The translations under genes and the position numbers were made by a program. 64,000 nucleotides of DNA from JAHBVH01 sp034432375 (GTDB lineage Bacteria > Chloroflexota > Anaerolineae > Caldilineales > Caldilineaceae), in assembly GCA_034432375.1 (NCBI GenBank), contig DAOUCA010000136.1, forward strand, positions 70,268 to 134,267. Direction: 5' to 3'. Of this stretch, positions 36,301-44,191 are shown piece after piece (position 1 is the first letter of the stretch; each line of letters starts with the position of its first letter). Under the pieces are notes generated by a model. It had not been told where the DNA came from. It saw nothing but the letters and a program-made list of their open reading frames with translations, and ran no database searches.

Positions 36301-39300
36301 ATTTCAAAGAGCGACTTGGCTTCCAATTGTTGATCACCAGAGGCACGGGCCAAGGCAAGCACCTCTTGATGGGTCTGCAATGCCAGATCGGTTTGGCCCG
36401 TTTCCAAATAGAGCTGCGCAATCTGTGCTAAAATCGAGCGCGCACGGTCGGCGTCTCCTAGCTTCTCTAAACTCGCCAACCCTTGACGGTAGAGGGTCAA
36501 CGCCTGCTCATACTCCCGCTGGTCACGGTAGACAGCCGCACGTTCAACCAGAAGCGCACTTTCCAGGCTCGCATCGTCCAACGTTTGAATCAGCACATGC
36601 GCGCTGTCAAATGCTGCCAAGGCACGGTTATAGGTTTGTTCTTCGCGATAGAGTTTGCCGATCTCTAATTGAACGGACGCTTGCAGGCGTGGGTTGTTGG
36701 ACTGTTGCCCCATCGTCAGCGCCTGGTTATACGATTTGAGCGCTTCATCCAGCTTGTGTAACGAGCGATAGACTTTGCCGATTTCGGTTAGTGTGTCCCC
36801 TTGGAGGGAGAGATCCTGCATCTCTTTGGCGACACCCAGCGTCTCCTGAAAAAGAGCGAGCGCCTTTTCGTAGTCGCCGTTGTCCCGATAAAATTTGGCG
36901 ATGTCAAGGAGGATATCATCTTTCAGCTGTAGATTCCCTACCTCTTCAGCCAGGGCGAGCGCTTCATCCAGTTGGCCGAGATCTTGATAGACTTTGGCAA
37001 GCTGTACCAACAATTGCGCTTCGGTGTCGCCATCATTTTGAGCACGGGCAAGGGCGAGTGCTTCCTGGTAGGCGGTGAGCGCTTCTTCATTGTTGCCGGC
37101 GGCGCGATAGACATCGGCAAGGCCATTGTAGGCCCGCAACTTCAAAATTGGTTGACCCGCAGCCTCGGCAGTGAGGATCGCTTCTTTATAGGTGTCGATT
37201 GCTTGGGGATATTGCTCTTGGTCGCGGTAGGTGCGGCCAATCGCCAGTTGGGCGGCCCCCGTCAACTCGCGATCTTTCCGTTCTTGGGCAACCGCGAGCG
37301 CTTGGCGATAGAAATCGAGCGCTTTGGCATCTTCGCCCAAATCGCGGTGGACCTCGCCCAGATCAAGATAGGTGTTGCCCAACACTTCCAGATTTTCTTC
37401 TTCTTTGGCCAGGTCGACCGCTTCCTGATAGGCGACAATCGATTGGTTAAAGTTGCGCAGGTCGCGATAGACCTTGCCCAGATCGACATAGACGCGTCCA
37501 GCTAGCTCGGCATCGGGGATCTCTTTGGTGGCATCCAATGCCTGTTGGAAGTAATCAATCGAGCGCTCGTAAAATTGTTCGTCGCGGTAGACGCGCGCCG
37601 TGTCGGCCAGGATGCGGCCGGGCAACTGAAAGTCGTCAATGGTACGACAGCTTGGCCCGCTGCCAGCGAGGTGGCGTAGATACCGTTGGATCAATTCCAG
37701 CGACCGTTGATAAGCGCTGATCGAATCGGCATATTCGGTCGTAATCCGCAGCACCTCACCGGTGCCACTTTCGGCCAAGCTCTCTAACTCCAGATCGACC
37801 AGTTGTTTCGCCAGTGCTTTTACGGCCACGTATTGGGTTAGCGCATTGTCGAATTCCCCAAGGTCGCGGTAGGAGCGCCCCATACCCAGAATAATTTCGC
37901 CCTGTAGCCGCGTTTGGCCATTGCGTTGCGCCAATGCAAGCGCCTGCCGATAAGGAGTTAATGACTGTCCATATTGGCCCGACTCGCGATAGGCCCCCCC
38001 GATGCCTGAGAGGATCTCGCTTTGCAGATTATAGAGAAAGAGCCGTTCCGCGATGGTGAGTGCCTGATCATAGGCATCCAATGCTTCCTCGAAACGACCG
38101 GCCCCGCGCAAAGCATCTCCCTGATTGGTGAGTACCTCTGCTTCCAGGCTGGCATCGTTCAGTTCACGGACCAGCGTCAGCGCTTCGTCAAAGGCATCAA
38201 GGGCATCGGCAAAGTGCCCTTCGGTATCGTTGATACGCCCAATTGCCATGAGATACTTCACGACTTTGTAGTTATCGTTTAAGACGCGTGCCAGATTGAT
38301 GGCACGGTCATAGGCATTTGCCGATTGCACACATTGCCCCAAGCCCCAGTAAAGGTCAGCCAGATCGCCAAGCAGGTTGCCTTGAAGCTCCTGGTCACCC
38401 CGCCGCTCCGCGATGGTGAGCGCTTGTTGATAGGAAGTTAGCGCCCGATCGGTCTGCCCCAGCGCCTGATAGATATTGGCGATCTGATTTTGCAGCCGGG
38501 CCAGCTGTGCCACATCACCGCGCGTCTCCATAAGCGCCATTGCTTCTTCGTAGACATCAAGCGCCTGTGCATTTTGGCCGGCATCGGCAGTCAGCTCGCC
38601 AATTTCAACGAGTAATGTCGATTCTAGTTCGACATCACCCAATTCTTTGCTGAGGCGCAATGCCTCTTGATAGGTCTTGAGTGCTTGGTCCACCTGGCCA
38701 AGATCGCGGTACGTTTTGGCGAGATCAGCCAGCGTACTCTTTTCGCGCTGACGATTGCCCAAGGATTGGGCGAGTTTGAGGGCCCGTTCAAAGTAGGGCA
38801 GGGACTGTTTCGCCTGCCCCAGCGAACGATAGATGCTGCCGAGACCGGCGAGCGCTTTGGCCTGTAGTTCGCCATCGTTGGTGGTGTCGCCCTGGGCCAG
38901 CGCATAGCGGTAGAGGGTCAGTGCTTCGTCGGTGTTACCCAAGTCCCGATAATTGGCGGCGAGGTCGGCGCGGATCTGTCCAAGCAGCGCGTCCTGGCCA
39001 TAGAGTTCGGCCAGGGTTAAGGCCTGCTTCAAGGTCTCTTCCGCCACTTGATGATCACCGTTGCCACGTTGAATCCGCCCAATCGCAGCCAGGGCTTTCG
39101 CTTCTAGCGTTGGTTCATCTTGGGTCTGGATCAATTCCAGGGCCTGCTGAAAGGCGTCGAGGGCTTTGTCGCTTTGCCCCAGATCGTCATAGGCATCGCC
39201 AATATTTAAGAGCGTTTTCGCCGCCATATCAAGGTTGCCGGCACTATAGGCCGCGCGCAAGGCATTTTGATAGACAAAGAGCCCCTGTTGTGGCTCGCCC

Positions 39301-40109
39301 AACTTTTGATAGAGATTGGCAATATTATCGAGCGCTTGGCTCTCGGTCGTTGGATCGTCAAAGGCCTGGGCGATGGTCAACGATTGCTGATAGGGGGCAA
39401 TCGCCAGCTCATACTGTTTGAGATCCTCATAGACATTGCCAACACCACTCAACGATTGGGCGACAAGCGCTTGATTGCTCAACAAGCGGGCGATCTGTAG
39501 CGCTTCCTGATAGGCATTGAGTGCGTCATTGGGCTGGCCTTGTGCCAATAAAATGCGGCCACCAATCAAGAGTGTTTTGCTCAACAATTCTTGATCGCCA
39601 AGCGATTGGGCAAGGGCCAACGCGGCCTGTTGCATGTCGCCGGCTTCGTCGTAGCGCCCTAAATCGTAATAAGTCCGTGCCAGCGAGAGTTGCAGCTTGC
39701 CCTGGTGGCTCGGATCACCGACCCGTTGTGCCAGCGTTAAGCTCTGCAAATAGGCATCCACCGCACCGGCTAAATCTTGCAGCGCCACCTTGGTATGGCC
39801 GATATATTCCCAAGCCTGGCTATCGCGTTTGATATTGTTGTAGTAGGCGTAAACCTTTTCTACTTCTTCTAACTTTGTTAACGCGGCCTGCCATTGGCCG
39901 GCCTGGTAGAGCGCAATCCCTTGGTTAAAGGCAACATCGGTTGGATTTTGGGCGGTCACCTGGCTGACCGGCGCGGCCAGCGCCATGTTGGGGAGAAGCA
40001 GCGCCACAACGATGAATACCCTGAGGAGGATTACAACTTGGGTAAGTGAGCGTGAGATGATACTTGAACGTGCAGTGATACGTGATCGTGCAACGAACAG
40101 CTTATGCAT
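30336..40109 (-). CDS. Giant exported TPR protein with catalytically dead CHAT domain
   Basis: ATG 40109 has AGGAG six bases upstream; ATG 40127 and a longer reading exist but are less likely. The 3257-residue protein has a signal peptide (VILLRVFIVVALLLPNMALA, cut near residue 46), then roughly 65 TPR units of about 40 residues (residues ~60-2680, typified by GQYDEALSSYNAVLEVAK). A charged helical linker and a CHAT domain (~2790-3120) follow. The CHAT histidine position reads HLAAVG (Val 2986 for the usual HG histidine) and the cysteine position reads VVLTGNRE (Asn 3033), so protease activity is lost. A Ser/Thr-rich tail ends in a hydrophobic stretch plus RRNRRKKR, a probable anchor. It lies 258 bp downstream of the glycosyltransferase-epimerase gene on the same strand. 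Confidence 0.9.
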   Translation of the reverse strand: MHKLFVARSRITARSSIISRSLTQVVILLRVFIVVALLLPNMALAAPVSQVTAQNPTDVAFNQGIALYQAGQWQAALTKLEEVEKVYAYYNNIKRDSQAWEYIGHTKVALQDLAGAVDAYLQSLTLAQRVGDPSHQGKLQLSLARTYYDLGRYDEAGDMQQAALALAQSLGDQELLSKTLLIGGRILLAQGQPNDALNAYQEALQIARLLSNQALVAQSLSGVGNVYEDLKQYELAIAPYQQSLTIAQAFDDPTTESQALDNIANLYQKLGEPQQGLFVYQNALRAAYSAGNLDMAAKTLLNIGDAYDDLGQSDKALDAFQQALELIQTQDEPTLEAKALAAIGRIQRGNGDHQVAEETLKQALTLAELYGQDALLGQIRADLAANYRDLGNTDEALTLYRYALAQGDTTNDGELQAKALAGLGSIYRSLGQAKQSLPYFERALKLAQSLGNRQREKSTLADLAKTYRDLGQVDQALKTYQEALRLSKELGDVELESTLLVEIGELTADAGQNAQALDVYEEAMALMETRGDVAQLARLQNQIANIYQALGQTDRALTSYQQALTIAERRGDQELQGNLLGDLADLYWGLGQCVQSANAYDRAINLARVLNDNYKVVKYLMAIGRINDTEGHFADALDAFDEALTLVRELNDASLEAEVLTNQGDALRGAGRFEEALDAYDQALTIAERLFLYNLQSEILSGIGGAYRESGQYGQSLTPYRQALALAQRNGQTRLQGEIILGMGRSYRDLGEFDNALTQYVAVKALAKQLVDLELESLAESGTGEVLRITTEYADSISAYQRSLELIQRYLRHLAGSGPSCRTIDDFQLPGRILADTARVYRDEQFYERSIDYFQQALDATKEIPDAELAGRVYVDLGKVYRDLRNFNQSIVAYQEAVDLAKEEENLEVLGNTYLDLGEVHRDLGEDAKALDFYRQALAVAQERKDRELTGAAQLAIGRTYRDQEQYPQAIDTYKEAILTAEAAGQPILKLRAYNGLADVYRAAGNNEEALTAYQEALALARAQNDGDTEAQLLVQLAKVYQDLGQLDEALALAEEVGNLQLKDDILLDIAKFYRDNGDYEKALALFQETLGVAKEMQDLSLQGDTLTEIGKVYRSLHKLDEALKSYNQALTMGQQSNNPRLQASVQLEIGKLYREEQTYNRALAAFDSAHVLIQTLDDASLESALLVERAAVYRDQREYEQALTLYRQGLASLEKLGDADRARSILAQIAQLYLETGQTDLALQTHQEVLALARASGDQQLEAKSLFEIANVYREYNELDRALMFYQDAMAVAQLSGDTALRKVALDDIAALQESLGDPAQALESYGEARLVAQEEGDTVAEGQALLGRGRAYLALNQCDQAVDAYQSAWNLAKDAPGTAPALAALQSDAGSALARYYRDSNASEDALWILQEVFAAARSSGDIKQQIWARGEIGRAYRDLGQNDQAQQSYEETLALARNQPQPDLVVQAQLLADLAKVLQLANQPDAAHDRLQEALALISTTQQPEVRTPILVELAKTYVDLQQYPEALQQYNEALVLVRSSGDWSGRSGWEGEILLGMGAIYSAQSQFAEGIQSYEAAQAIANATNNLPLQGEVFDQLGRLYRDSQQYGPALTNFQKALPLAQQLTQTGAGCVKPVDQSWSATIYKNIGKVYQALGQLDQSMTAYEAARTLATQQDNTTLYKEMSSAISNLYRLQGHYDEALALAQELGDFALEDKILNEMGRLMRDSGQLDLALEPYEQALDRAREVKDVAAEGRALANLGRVFRALEEYDSAQENYAAALTLVRQANDRELESRILVDLGKIYRTLGREDEALSTFKQVLPIAQERNDSGIERVALESIGALEMGQQQYAAALDAYTKANTLAASTGDQEGQAKILANLGRIYTALGRADEAMQTLQQIGALGVKEDTLTDLGKLYRDLGQFDQALAPYEQALALARDQGNRAGEAQTLIDLGKIHRAMTQPEEALTAYQDALTIARELDDSTLQSNALDGLAKTYQELGQYDEALSSYNAVLEVAKPANLPRLEAQALSQIGKVYRNQAAYDKALDYYTQALTMAKDLDDQALLSSINSELGSTQLALGDGTKALAAYEQAQTLANEVGDAKLRISALEGVGKAHQAQQQYEAAQEPFQTMLSLAQEVGDQPLESEALINLGQLYRDQGRTDDALTFYQQGLELARTLDDQDLEAQALDNIARLQRDQGKTEDAVQTYQEALTLAQASGRPELETRAMENLGRFYRDGGQTTEALGIYQQLLERAQSADDPAGELVALDNLARINRDGGNLAEALTTYQSILERAEADDNSTLADQTRVNLAKTYAKMGSYAEATTLYETLLEAARANDDRVQEANFMIALGDLRKVSGDYTGLLEQYGEALTILEDRQDNAAATLVQLAIGDAYRELGQYDQALPFYNDALAYYQSQNDLANTVVLLNDIGTAYRLMGDYNRALVIYTDAQGLLTTTTDPALTIETLTAIAKVQRALQNRDLALENYQQALTVAQTMADPTAAAKQLLNVGTAHADLGQIEEAVTNFEAAQTIAQEQSDDALQAEALTYLGRVYRGSSQYELALDVLQQALILQQSLGDQASEAATLNNLGSIYLNLFQPERAIEPYQRGLAAAQAVHNPTLAAEILAGLAEAYENEGDLDQAITNYRNAIAASRGRPVELETYQRLIKLLWDTGNLGDVFMYMEQALADSFLDPQGNPWIDLHAKLAPELAEREQTLRLEIVGLEQALDTENKKPLAQRNETLLTELLTKLDASNTDYQDVLERLRAQDPEYSSFLGMNTLGLDEIRNNVIDADTTLIQYFILRKQAVAWVIDKERAVLVPLDITYTELVNQIGDFYKKIDEQADSKPEASSLYARLFTPIRSFVRNSNLLIVPHSVLSYAPFAAFYDAQNQQYLAQNYAISYAPSATLYKYLLDKRNANGGRVLVMSNGDDQLPFARQEARAIGDLFETAPLTGIDASESALYAQARQLDILHLAAVGTYQPREPLFSGLTLADDGENDGQLEAYEIFSKLDLSNANLVVLTGNREVQSDEMVDGTALKALTWAFQYAGSPAVLTSNWRVDDATIVPFFESFYRHLGEKRTTAEALRLAQVEMLANPETASPYYWAAFTLVGDYQGDGQIQAATSDTAGTPPANLNTGQIATDTAAVTTSVGGLTQPTTLTNVFVVTDDAEIAGTSSATVGPKNSNGITTTNGSGSDNNAVTMPLGDLSNGLCNNITLPLGLVLVADLFRRNRRKKRNGVEEEETEEP

Positions 40110-40367
40110 AGTGGTCTCCTGGGACATCCGAACTCTCTCGTCGGACTTAGGCAGCTCTCGGTTTTGCGACGCGGAGAGCGCTTGTGACTCAACCAGCCCG
40201 CTGCAAAGTCCTATTGCTATTTTGGGCTCTGACACAAACTCTCTTGCGCCTAGCGCGCGAAGAGCAGCTTCTAGCTGGGCAAGCAAAGATACGGTCGTCT
40301 TATCTGTACAAATCGCAAAGGGTTTTCTTGAGCCGCTCGTGTGGTGCCACGGAACGACCGGTTCCCT

Positions 40368-43300
40368 CTATTCACTGCCAACACGCTCGCTAGGTTGAGC
40401 CCACAGGCGTGTCAGCGCAAAGTAATGTCGCACCCGATCAAAATAGGAGAGCCCGGGGCGCGGTACATCACCCGAATACCAGGCATCGGTGTAACGAATG
40501 TTCTCTTGATTGTTTTGGAAGATATTATCAGCGATCAGTTCATCGGGGGCGGTCTTCAAATAAATACCGGTCTTACTACCGCTAAGCTGATTGCGGGCAA
40601 TCTGATTGCCGGACGCTTCTTGGGTCAGATAGATCCCGCTTTCGCCCCCACTGATGGCATTATCAAAAATGTAGTTGTTCAGCGAGCGAATGTAAAGCCC
40701 AATGCGATTGTCTTGGATCGTATTGTTGAAGAACCAGTTGGTACGCGATTCTGTGTACAGGTAGACACCATACTGCTCCGAATGGAGAATCTGGTTGTCA
40801 TAGACAACGTTGTCGGCCGCTTGGTGATTGAGCCGTATGCCCCGTTGATTGCCCACAGTTTGGTTGTTGTAGATTGCATTGAAATCTGAGCGCCAAAGGG
40901 CAATCCCATCCACATTGCCTTCGATGTAATTATTGTATATCGAATTGTTGTTGCTCTCGCGGTCGAGCATGATCCCATGCAATGCGTTGCCATAGGTTCG
41001 GTTGTTACGAATAATATTATTAACACAGCGGCGAGAAAAGATAATTCCATGGTTGCCATTGGCAAAAACTTCATTGTTCTCCACAATAAAGTTATTGGAA
41101 TCATCATGGGGATCCAGACCATATTGCAGGTTGTTGTGCACACGGTTGTTGCGGATCGTTATGCCAGTCGCGCCAAACGAATAGAAGCCCATGTAATTGT
41201 CATGGATCTCATTGTTCTCAAAACTACCGGTGGTCAGCTCATGTCCAAAGCGGCTGCTATTTTCCACCCGCCATGAGATACCATAGACACCACCACCGCT
41301 GTTGCGTAGTTTGCGCTGGCCTAAGTAGGCAATTTCGCTGTCAATGATATCCATGCGCCCATTGTTGACGCGGATGTGGGCACGGCCATCATCCGCGTCG
41401 TTATCATAGTCATTTAGCTCCGGATCCCACGAGGTAATCTTGGTCTTACTGATCCCGATATTGGCCGAATCCCCAAAGATGCGGACAACGCCCCGTTGGT
41501 TGCTACGCAATTTGAGCCAGGTAACCTGGGGCCCTTCAACGAGCAGCACCGCGTGACGCTTTAGCTCTAAATTGACTTTGAGCAAATAGACGCCGTTGCC
41601 TTCATCAGCCAAGACATTCTCATCGTTGATCACATTGTAGATCGTCGGGATATCGACCACAGCCATATTGCCGGAGACCGTAATCGCGTTGATCTCGGGG
41701 CGATAGACAATCTGCGCGCCAGAGCCTGTTGTGGACATGGGTGGGAGCCCCTGGCGATACTCTTGATAGCTTTTAAAGGGGAGTTGGATCTCGATCCGTT
41801 CCCCAATCTTCCAGGTGTCCGATTCAAGGGTAATAGCATCTTCGGCGATACCGTACTTTTGGGCAAGCAGCGCAATCGTATCGCCTACACCAATCTCATA
41901 ACGGGTTGTTCCTTCCGCTACCCCTTTGGCACCGACATTGTCAAGATTGGGGGGTGTCGTGACCAGATCTTCTTTGGCCGCAGCTGCATCATAGCCGGGC
42001 AATTGTTCTTCTGAGACAATCAGATTGGGGTCTGTGATGTTGGCCAACAACATCCGTTGGTTATAGGCAATATTAATGGCCAACACCACAAAAATCACCA
42101 TGATGCCCGTGGCTGCATAACTGAGAAATGAGCGTATAAAGCCCAGGTGGCGTACACGCGTCTGATCCCAACGTGTCACCCAACTTTGATGATTCATGGT
42201 AAAGAAGGCATAGATGCGTAGCAGAGCGTTGAGATAAATAAAGAAAATATAAAAGGGGAGGATAATGATGCTGGAACGGCGGCGGCGCAGATGCATCCAG
42301 ATTTTGATCGTACGCGAAACTAACCACCAGAGTAAAATCACCAGCGTAGCAAACCAATCCTGATGGATAATCGACAACACCAGATAGGTAGGGGCGACGA
42401 GAGAGGTCAGTGGCTGGAAGAGGCGATCAATCGAGTAAAAGGCGAGCACCGGATGTTTCCAAAGCCAGGCGCTGAAGATGGCACGCAGGTCCGCACGCCA
42501 GCTATTGCGCGCCCAGCGAATCCGTTGGCGCACAAATTGACCCAATTTAGGAAACCCGGGCGTATAGACGCGAGCATTTTCCTGATAGCGCACTTTCCAG
42601 CCTTGGGCTTGGAGCAGATGGGTCAGTCGCTTATCATCACCGGCGATGACCTTCTGTCCCCAAAAGGTTTCGTTGGCCAGATCATCTAAGAGCGGCATGA
42701 TCGCCGTGCGACGATAGCCGGCTGTGCGACCGGAAAGGCAGGTCAATGCGTCGCCGGCCGCGGCCAGAAAGCGAATCTCTTCCAAGTACCGAATATCCAG
42801 GTAGAGATCGAAGAGGCGCTGCGAAATTGTTTGCGGATTTAGCACATTTTGTCGGGTAGTCACGCCCCCCACTTCTGGATCTTCAAAGGGAGCAATGGCA
42901 CGGGTCAGGACCTCTTTTTCCCAGATGGTATCACTATCCACCAAAAAGACCAGCTCGCCATTCGCCACTTGAATGCCTTCAACCAGCGCGGCACGTTTGC
43001 CCGGTTTGCGGGTAACGATCAAGCGTGTGGTAACGGCACCGGTAGCCGCACAAGCTTCTTCAAATTTTCGAAACTCCTGAATACAGACCTCGTCGGTATA
43101 GTCGATCACTGCGACGATCTCATTGGGGCCATTGGCGAGCCAGGAATCCAGCGCGGCACGAAAGACGGGAGGCTCTTCATTATAAACAGGGGTCACAATC
43201 GTCGTTGAGGTTGTATAGCCACTGGGCAGTAATGGTTTGTAGCGCAGGCCCACTATTTTTCGTACCAGCCAAAGCCCCCAGCGCCAAAAGCCAATAATGC

Positions 43301-43412
43301 CGACTGGAATAAGCAGAACAAGCAAATTACCTAGGTTTTGTAATTGGGTTAATAGTTGAATCAATAAATTAAAGAGGTCACGAAATTCTGAAAAGAATTG
43401 GTCAGACGGCAT
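40368..43412 (-). CDS. GT2 polysaccharide synthase fused to LysM and AlgG-like C5-epimerase
   Basis: 1014 residues; GGAG precedes the ATG. Residues 30-50 form a membrane helix. Residues ~65-310 are a processive GT2 domain: TPVYNEE, DSDT (159-162), GDDKRLT (258-264), QRIRW (296-300). About four or five membrane helices follow (~325-450). A LysM domain spans ~504-545 (YEIGVGDTIALLAQKYGI...IGERIEIQL). Residues ~570-1000 are a right-handed beta helix matching AlgG: YGLDPHDDSN (DPHD at 767-770), HGIIFSR about 25 residues on, then HGIMLDRESNNNSIYNN. In alginate producers Alg8 polymerises mannuronate and AlgG converts it to guluronate; here both activities would be on one chain. Sugar specificity is inferred. 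Confidence 0.92.
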   Translation of the reverse strand: MPSDQFFSEFRDLFNLLIQLLTQLQNLGNLLVLLIPVGIIGFWRWGLWLVRKIVGLRYKPLLPSGYTTSTTIVTPVYNEEPPVFRAALDSWLANGPNEIVAVIDYTDEVCIQEFRKFEEACAATGAVTTRLIVTRKPGKRAALVEGIQVANGELVFLVDSDTIWEKEVLTRAIAPFEDPEVGGVTTRQNVLNPQTISQRLFDLYLDIRYLEEIRFLAAAGDALTCLSGRTAGYRRTAIMPLLDDLANETFWGQKVIAGDDKRLTHLLQAQGWKVRYQENARVYTPGFPKLGQFVRQRIRWARNSWRADLRAIFSAWLWKHPVLAFYSIDRLFQPLTSLVAPTYLVLSIIHQDWFATLVILLWWLVSRTIKIWMHLRRRRSSIIILPFYIFFIYLNALLRIYAFFTMNHQSWVTRWDQTRVRHLGFIRSFLSYAATGIMVIFVVLAINIAYNQRMLLANITDPNLIVSEEQLPGYDAAAAKEDLVTTPPNLDNVGAKGVAEGTTRYEIGVGDTIALLAQKYGIAEDAITLESDTWKIGERIEIQLPFKSYQEYRQGLPPMSTTGSGAQIVYRPEINAITVSGNMAVVDIPTIYNVINDENVLADEGNGVYLLKVNLELKRHAVLLVEGPQVTWLKLRSNQRGVVRIFGDSANIGISKTKITSWDPELNDYDNDADDGRAHIRVNNGRMDIIDSEIAYLGQRKLRNSGGGVYGISWRVENSSRFGHELTTGSFENNEIHDNYMGFYSFGATGITIRNNRVHNNLQYGLDPHDDSNNFIVENNEVFANGNHGIIFSRRCVNNIIRNNRTYGNALHGIMLDRESNNNSIYNNYIEGNVDGIALWRSDFNAIYNNQTVGNQRGIRLNHQAADNVVYDNQILHSEQYGVYLYTESRTNWFFNNTIQDNRIGLYIRSLNNYIFDNAISGGESGIYLTQEASGNQIARNQLSGSKTGIYLKTAPDELIADNIFQNNQENIRYTDAWYSGDVPRPGLSYFDRVRHYFALTRLWAQPSERVGSE

Positions 43413-43759
43413 AAAATTTTTGCTCCAGGGTAACGTCTGCTATGTGCATCATAGTCATCTGAAAATATACATATTTTTTGGTCAACACGTAAGGGATTGT
43501 TGTTTACAATTGACTGACAATTATTACAATTTCCCTGTATCGTTTAGTGCTATCTCCGTTGAGCTGAGCAATAAACTCGCTGTTTCACAGATAGCTAAAA
43601 CAAAAGAGTATACAATTTACTAGTTTCGCCGTGCATATAGTAGCGTCATCATCCTACGTATATTTGACTACAAAGGGACGATTTCCATCCATTGTACATA
43701 CGTAAATTTGCGTCATTTAGCTGAATTTGTTAGCGGGTTACCTCATGGCTTGCTTCCTT

Positions 43760-43846
43760 ATAGACTAATTAATTTAAAAGTCATCTATAGTAGCATTACT
43801 TTTACACGAGAGCGGCTGTATGACTTTTAAGGATTTTATCGATTAG
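43760..43846 (-). repeat. 86-bp palindromic element, copy 1
   Basis: The reverse complement reads TAATCGATAAAATCCTTAAAAGTCATAC...GATGACTTTTAAATTAATTAGTCTAT, near-identical to 45723-45808 and 62115-62198. Internal arms AAAAGTCAT/ATGACTTTT form a hairpin. The rest of 43413-44191 holds the 57-bp element below and no gene. Confidence 0.85.
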
Positions 43847-43900
43847 GGTCTGTTGACATTTGCCAAAACGACCAATAAATTGAAATGTCAACAGACCCTA
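43844..43900. repeat. 57-bp MITE-like element, TAGGGTCTGTTGACATTT ends
   Basis: Perfect 18-bp terminal inverted repeats TAGGGTCTGTTGACATTT surround 21 bp. It abuts the 86-bp repeat. A related end, TAGGTTCTGTTGACATTTCAA, is found at 63820-63840. Confidence 0.8.
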
Positions 43901-44191
43901 GTAGAACATCATGTACCGCAGCAGGGGATGTTACCTGGATTTAGGGAACCGATTGCGCGAATGGTACACCCCAAATCTGTTCCATAGGCTACCCCGAACG
44001 GAATTTGGCAAAGTGATTCGCTCAATTCGTTTTCGTCAAAGTACCCTACCCCAATCGCACTGTAGTCGTAAGTCAATCAACCAGCGGACGGACTGTTTCT
44101 GCACGCTTTTTTGGGTATAGTGTCAGCATAGTAAGGGAAAGTTCCCTTTTCACGCGAATGAATATTTTCCCCACCTTGGGAGCAGAATAGT

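Noticed and set aside
35960..36739. 259-codon plus-strand frame inside the TPR gene
   Set aside because: Antisense to the TPR array; periodic composition mirrors the TPR repeats.
30336..40109. TPR-CHAT as a type III-E CRISPR (craspase) component
   Set aside because: No CRISPR array or Cas7-11 gene is present, the protein has a signal peptide, and the CHAT dyad is missing.
43413..43760. tRNA or riboswitch upstream of the synthase-epimerase gene
   Set aside because: AT-rich sequence with no cloverleaf or known riboswitch core.
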